This document shows positions 31,876-34,344 of a stretch of 34,344 bases of DNA, in pieces; position 1 is the stretch's first letter, and each line of letters opens with the position of its first letter. Below the pieces are notes generated by a model, which saw nothing but the letters and a program-made list of their open reading frames with translations, ran no database searches and was not told the origin of the DNA. The translations under genes were made by a program, and so were the position numbers. Source of the DNA: Streptococcus infantis (GTDB lineage Bacteria; Bacillota; Bacilli; Lactobacillales; Streptococcaceae); the NCBI RefSeq assembly GCF_019929575.1, contig NZ_JAHZPU010000017.1, positions 1-34,344 of the forward strand, read 5' to 3'.

Positions 31876-34212
31876 TTACTGTTGTAAAACCTTTCTTGGT
31901 TTTGTGCCTTCAGCAGGTCCAATAACACCTGCCATCTCTAATTCTTCCATCAATCGAGTTGCACGGTTAAAGCCAACCGACAGACGGCGTTGAATCATAG
32001 AGGCACTAGCTTTTTGAGTCTCGATGACAAGAGCTTTTGCTTCTTCAAAGAGAGGATCTCCAGCATCACCGCTAGAGCCAAAATCACCTTCTGTCTCAGA
32101 TACTTCTCCTGGGTCAAAGCTTTCATCATAATCCGCATCAGCTTGAGCCTTAATGAAGTTTACGATGCGTTCCACATCATCATCTGAGATAAAGGAACCT
32201 TGGAGACGAACAGGATGGTTTTCATCAATTGGTTTAAAGAGCATATCCCCTCTGCCGAGTAATTTCTCCGCACCATTTTCATCCAAAATCGTACGTGAAT
32301 CCGTTCCTGAAGATACAGCAAAGGCTACACGTGAAGGCACATTTGCCTTAATCAAACCAGAGATAACATCCACTGAAGGACGCTGGGTTGCAAGAATCAT
32401 GTGAATACCAGCCGCACGCGCCTTCTGTCCAAGTCGGATAATGGCATCTTCTACTTCCTTGCTAGCAACCATCATGAGGTCAGCCAACTCATCCACAATC
32501 ACAACGATTAAAGGTAGAGGTACTTGTTTGTACTCTGATTGAGCGTTGAATTCCTCAACTTTAGCATTGAAACCAGCAATATTTCGAACTCCGACTTTGG
32601 CGAAATGTTCATAGCGGTTTTCCATCTCATCAACGACTTTTTGAAGGGCCTTGCTGGCCTTACGAGGGTTAGTCACAACTGGAATCAAGAGATGAGGGAT
32701 ATCGTTGTATACTGACAACTCAACCATCTTAGGGTCCACCATCATAAATTTGACTTGGTCAGGGCGGGCCTTCATCAAAATACTTGCGATAATACCATTA
32801 ACTGCAACGGATTTACCAGAACCTGTAGAACCGGCCACTAGCAAGTGAGGCATTTTTGCCAAATCAAAACTACGAGCCGTACCATTGACTGCTTTCCCAA
32901 GAGGAATTTCTAAAAGATTTTCAGGCTTAGTCTGAGATTGTTCCCAAAGCTCACGGAAGGATACAGTTGCAATTTCTGAGTTAGGAACTTCGATACCTAC
33001 CAAGGATTTCCCAGGAATAGGTGCTTCGATACGGACATCTTTAGCAGCCAAGGCGAGAGCCAAGTCGTCTGCTAGATTGGAAATACGGTTGACACGGACA
33101 CCAACTGCAGGTTTAACCTCATACTTGGTCACCGACGGACCGATTTCTGCTCTTTCTACAGTCACTTTAATACCAAAACTCGCGAAGGTCTCTTCCAAAA
33201 TTTTGATATTTTCTCGAACGATTTTCTTTTCTTTTGACTGATCTTTTGGTTTATCTGGTGCAAAGAGTTGTAAGCTTGGAAGCTTATACTCCAGGGCCTT
33301 TTTAGCAGAAAAATCTACTTCAACCTCTTCGTCATCATCATCTTCTTCAGAGAAAACTTCTTCCTCTGGATAGTCTCCTTCTTCAGGGTAATCAAAATCA
33401 GCTTGCGGGAGAATAATCTCAGGTTCTACCCATTCCTCCTCTGGAAGTGGAGGAAATTCTTGCAGTGGTTCGTCTGATAAGATTTCTCCAGTTTCCATAT
33501 CTACAGGCTGCATGTCAAGCAAAGCCTGCTCTTCTCTTTCTTTTTCAAGTCTTGCTTGCTCTTCTGCTTCTCTTCTTGCCTTTTCCTCTTCACGCTTGAT
33601 AAAACGCTCTTGTTTTTTCTGTTCACGGCGCTCCATCCAGATAGCAAATCGAGCTGAAAGAAAATCAGCAATATCATAGATAGACCATGGACTCATTAAA
33701 AGAGCTCCAATTAGGATTAAGATTGCCCCTATGAAATAGGTACCGATGTTTGAGAACAAAAAGGCTACCGGAATGTAGAGCCCTACCCCTAACAAGCCTC
33801 CCCCTGCAAAACCGGTTACTTGAAAACTGGTTAAATCTTTAAAGATTTGTCCAATCGTTCCTTGAAAAATAGCATTTGCCATGCTAAGCTTCCAGACAAG
33901 ATAAGCTTGAAAGATGAGGAGCAAGCCTGCAAAAATAAAGAAGAAACCTGCTAGCAAGCCTTCTTGTTTATGAATCCATTTAAAGAAGAATAGATAAATC
34001 AAGAGAGAGAAAATAGCTAAGTATGCTAAACTCCCTACGAGTAAGCGAATCAGGTTATAAACAGTGATTCCGACAGCTCCCCATTTGAGTGCTGCAAAAA
34101 TTAAACAGATAGCCAAAGCTAAAGAAATCAGCATTCGTTGAATCGCTTGTTTTCTTTCCAATTCTGCTTTAGACGGTCTTCGTCTTGTTTTAGTTGTATT
34201 CTTGTTTGCCAT
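31876..34212 (-). CDS. ftsK: DNA translocase FtsK/SpoIIIE
   Basis: A 778-residue septal DNA pump that clears chromosome from the closing division site. The N-terminus has about four to five membrane segments (roughly residues 25-180). A long acidic linker follows ([16 protein letters not shown]..., later [17 protein letters not shown]). The motor has Walker [14 protein letters not shown] near 460 and Walker [13 protein letters not shown]. The C-terminal winged-helix gamma domain ([30 protein letters not shown]) reads polar KOPS-like sequences. The length is normal for streptococci. No Shine-Dalgarno precedes the ATG, and an in-frame TGA lies 12 bases upstream, so this ATG is the first possible start; the -10 is only 6 bases away. 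Confidence 0.96.
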   Translation of the reverse strand: MANKNTTKTRRRPSKAELERKQAIQRMLISLALAICLIFAALKWGAVGITVYNLIRLLVGSLAYLAIFSLLIYLFFFKWIHKQEGLLAGFFFIFAGLLLIFQAYLVWKLSMANAIFQGTIGQIFKDLTSFQVTGFAGGGLLGVGLYIPVAFLFSNIGTYFIGAILILIGALLMSPWSIYDIADFLSARFAIWMERREQKKQERFIKREEEKARREAEEQARLEKEREEQALLDMQPVDMETGEILSDEPLQEFPPLPEEEWVEPEIILPQADFDYPEEGDYPEEEVFSEEDDDDEEVEVDFSAKKALEYKLPSLQLFAPDKPKDQSKEKKIVRENIKILEETFASFGIKVTVERAEIGPSVTKYEVKPAVGVRVNRISNLADDLALALAAKDVRIEAPIPGKSLVGIEVPNSEIATVSFRELWEQSQTKPENLLEIPLGKAVNGTARSFDLAKMPHLLVAGSTGSGKSVAVNGIIASILMKARPDQVKFMMVDPKMVELSVYNDIPHLLIPVVTNPRKASKALQKVVDEMENRYEHFAKVGVRNIAGFNAKVEEFNAQSEYKQVPLPLIVVIVDELADLMMVASKEVEDAIIRLGQKARAAGIHMILATQRPSVDVISGLIKANVPSRVAFAVSSGTDSRTILDENGAEKLLGRGDMLFKPIDENHPVRLQGSFISDDDVERIVNFIKAQADADYDESFDPGEVSETEGDFGSSGDAGDPLFEEAKALVIETQKASASMIQRRLSVGFNRATRLMEELEMAGVIGPAEGTKPRKVLQQ

Positions 34213-34218
34213 GCTTCT

Positions 34219-34224
34219 ATTATA
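34219..34224 (-). promoter_or_regulatory. Extended -10 adjoining ftsK start codon
   Basis: A perfect TATAAT on minus preceded by TGA. Only AGAAGC separates it from the ATG, which places the expected +1 at the A of the start codon. The -35 (TTCGAA at 17 bases) is poor. Confidence 0.6.
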
Positions 34225-34344
34225 TCATATTTCACCGCCATTTCGAAAAAGATCAATATCCTCCTTGGATTCTGTCAATAATTTTGTGTAAACACTCAAG
34301 TAAAGTTGCGGAGTGTTAATCAAATAAGCTTTCAAGTGTGTCAG
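34225..34344 (-). CDS. Unidentified gene, 3' end only
   Basis: The last 39 codons of a frame that enters from beyond the window edge and ends in TGA immediately before the ftsK -10 box. The visible end reads LTHLKAYLINTPQLYLSVYT, then KLLTESKEDIDLFRNGGEI. It looks like ordinary soluble coding sequence with helical, mixed-charge character. I do not recognise the family from this fragment. Its stop touching the ftsK promoter means ftsK could also be reached by readthrough. Confidence 0.6.
   Translation of the reverse strand: MTHLKAYLINTPQLYLSVYTKLLTESKEDIDLFRNGGEI

Overview
The window reads as chromosome of a mitis-group Streptococcus (S. mitis, S. oralis or S. pneumoniae type). The basis is low G+C, strong consensus sigma-A promoters, YSIRK/LPXTG wall proteins, a SlrA-type lipoprotein isomerase, two RUP-type short repeats, and close family resemblance of most genes to pneumococcal ones. 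I assigned this by recognition only and ran no search.

Layout. 1-1200 (minus): rpsP and khpA from one strong promoter, a terminator, then a MazG-like hydrolase and a possible overlapping 50-residue membrane peptide. 1200-3722 (plus): an antitoxin-like remnant, a self-regulated-looking membrane protein/XRE pair behind a doubled operator, then slrA with a zinc-ribbon gene. 3724-7377 (minus): operon yutD-rlmN-vanZ-like-ABC-F. 7543-8412 (minus): an aquaglyceroporin with a possible cre site. 8569-11334 (minus): two alpha/beta hydrolases and an ATP-grasp ligase in one operon. 11470-13835 (minus): nifZ-thiI, the cysteine desulfurase and tRNA 4-thiouridine synthase pair. 13972-14388 (plus): a small membrane-anchored Ser/Thr-rich protein. 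14521-15959: two RUP copies in opposite orientation around a degraded accessory patch holding a frameshifted CPBP protease gene, a 54-residue membrane protein gene and a decayed gene end.

16144-31545 (minus) is the most striking part: two giant wall-anchored glycosidase genes in tandem. The upstream one encodes 2308 residues: a trypsin/V8-like serine protease domain with an apparent complete catalytic triad (H179, D236, S307), fused to a GH101 endo-alpha-N-acetylgalactosaminidase (D1043/E1075). The downstream one encodes 2772 residues carrying both a GH20 and a GH84 catalytic domain among several CBM32-like modules. Each has a near-consensus cre site just before its start codon, and they share related 17-residue repeats before the cell-wall anchor. 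The simplest reading is a cell-surface, catabolite-repressed system for degrading host mucin or glycoproteins, in which one polypeptide may cut both O-glycans and the peptide backbone.

31876-34344 (minus): ftsK/spoIIIE, apparently transcribed as a leaderless mRNA, and the 3' end of an unidentified upstream gene.
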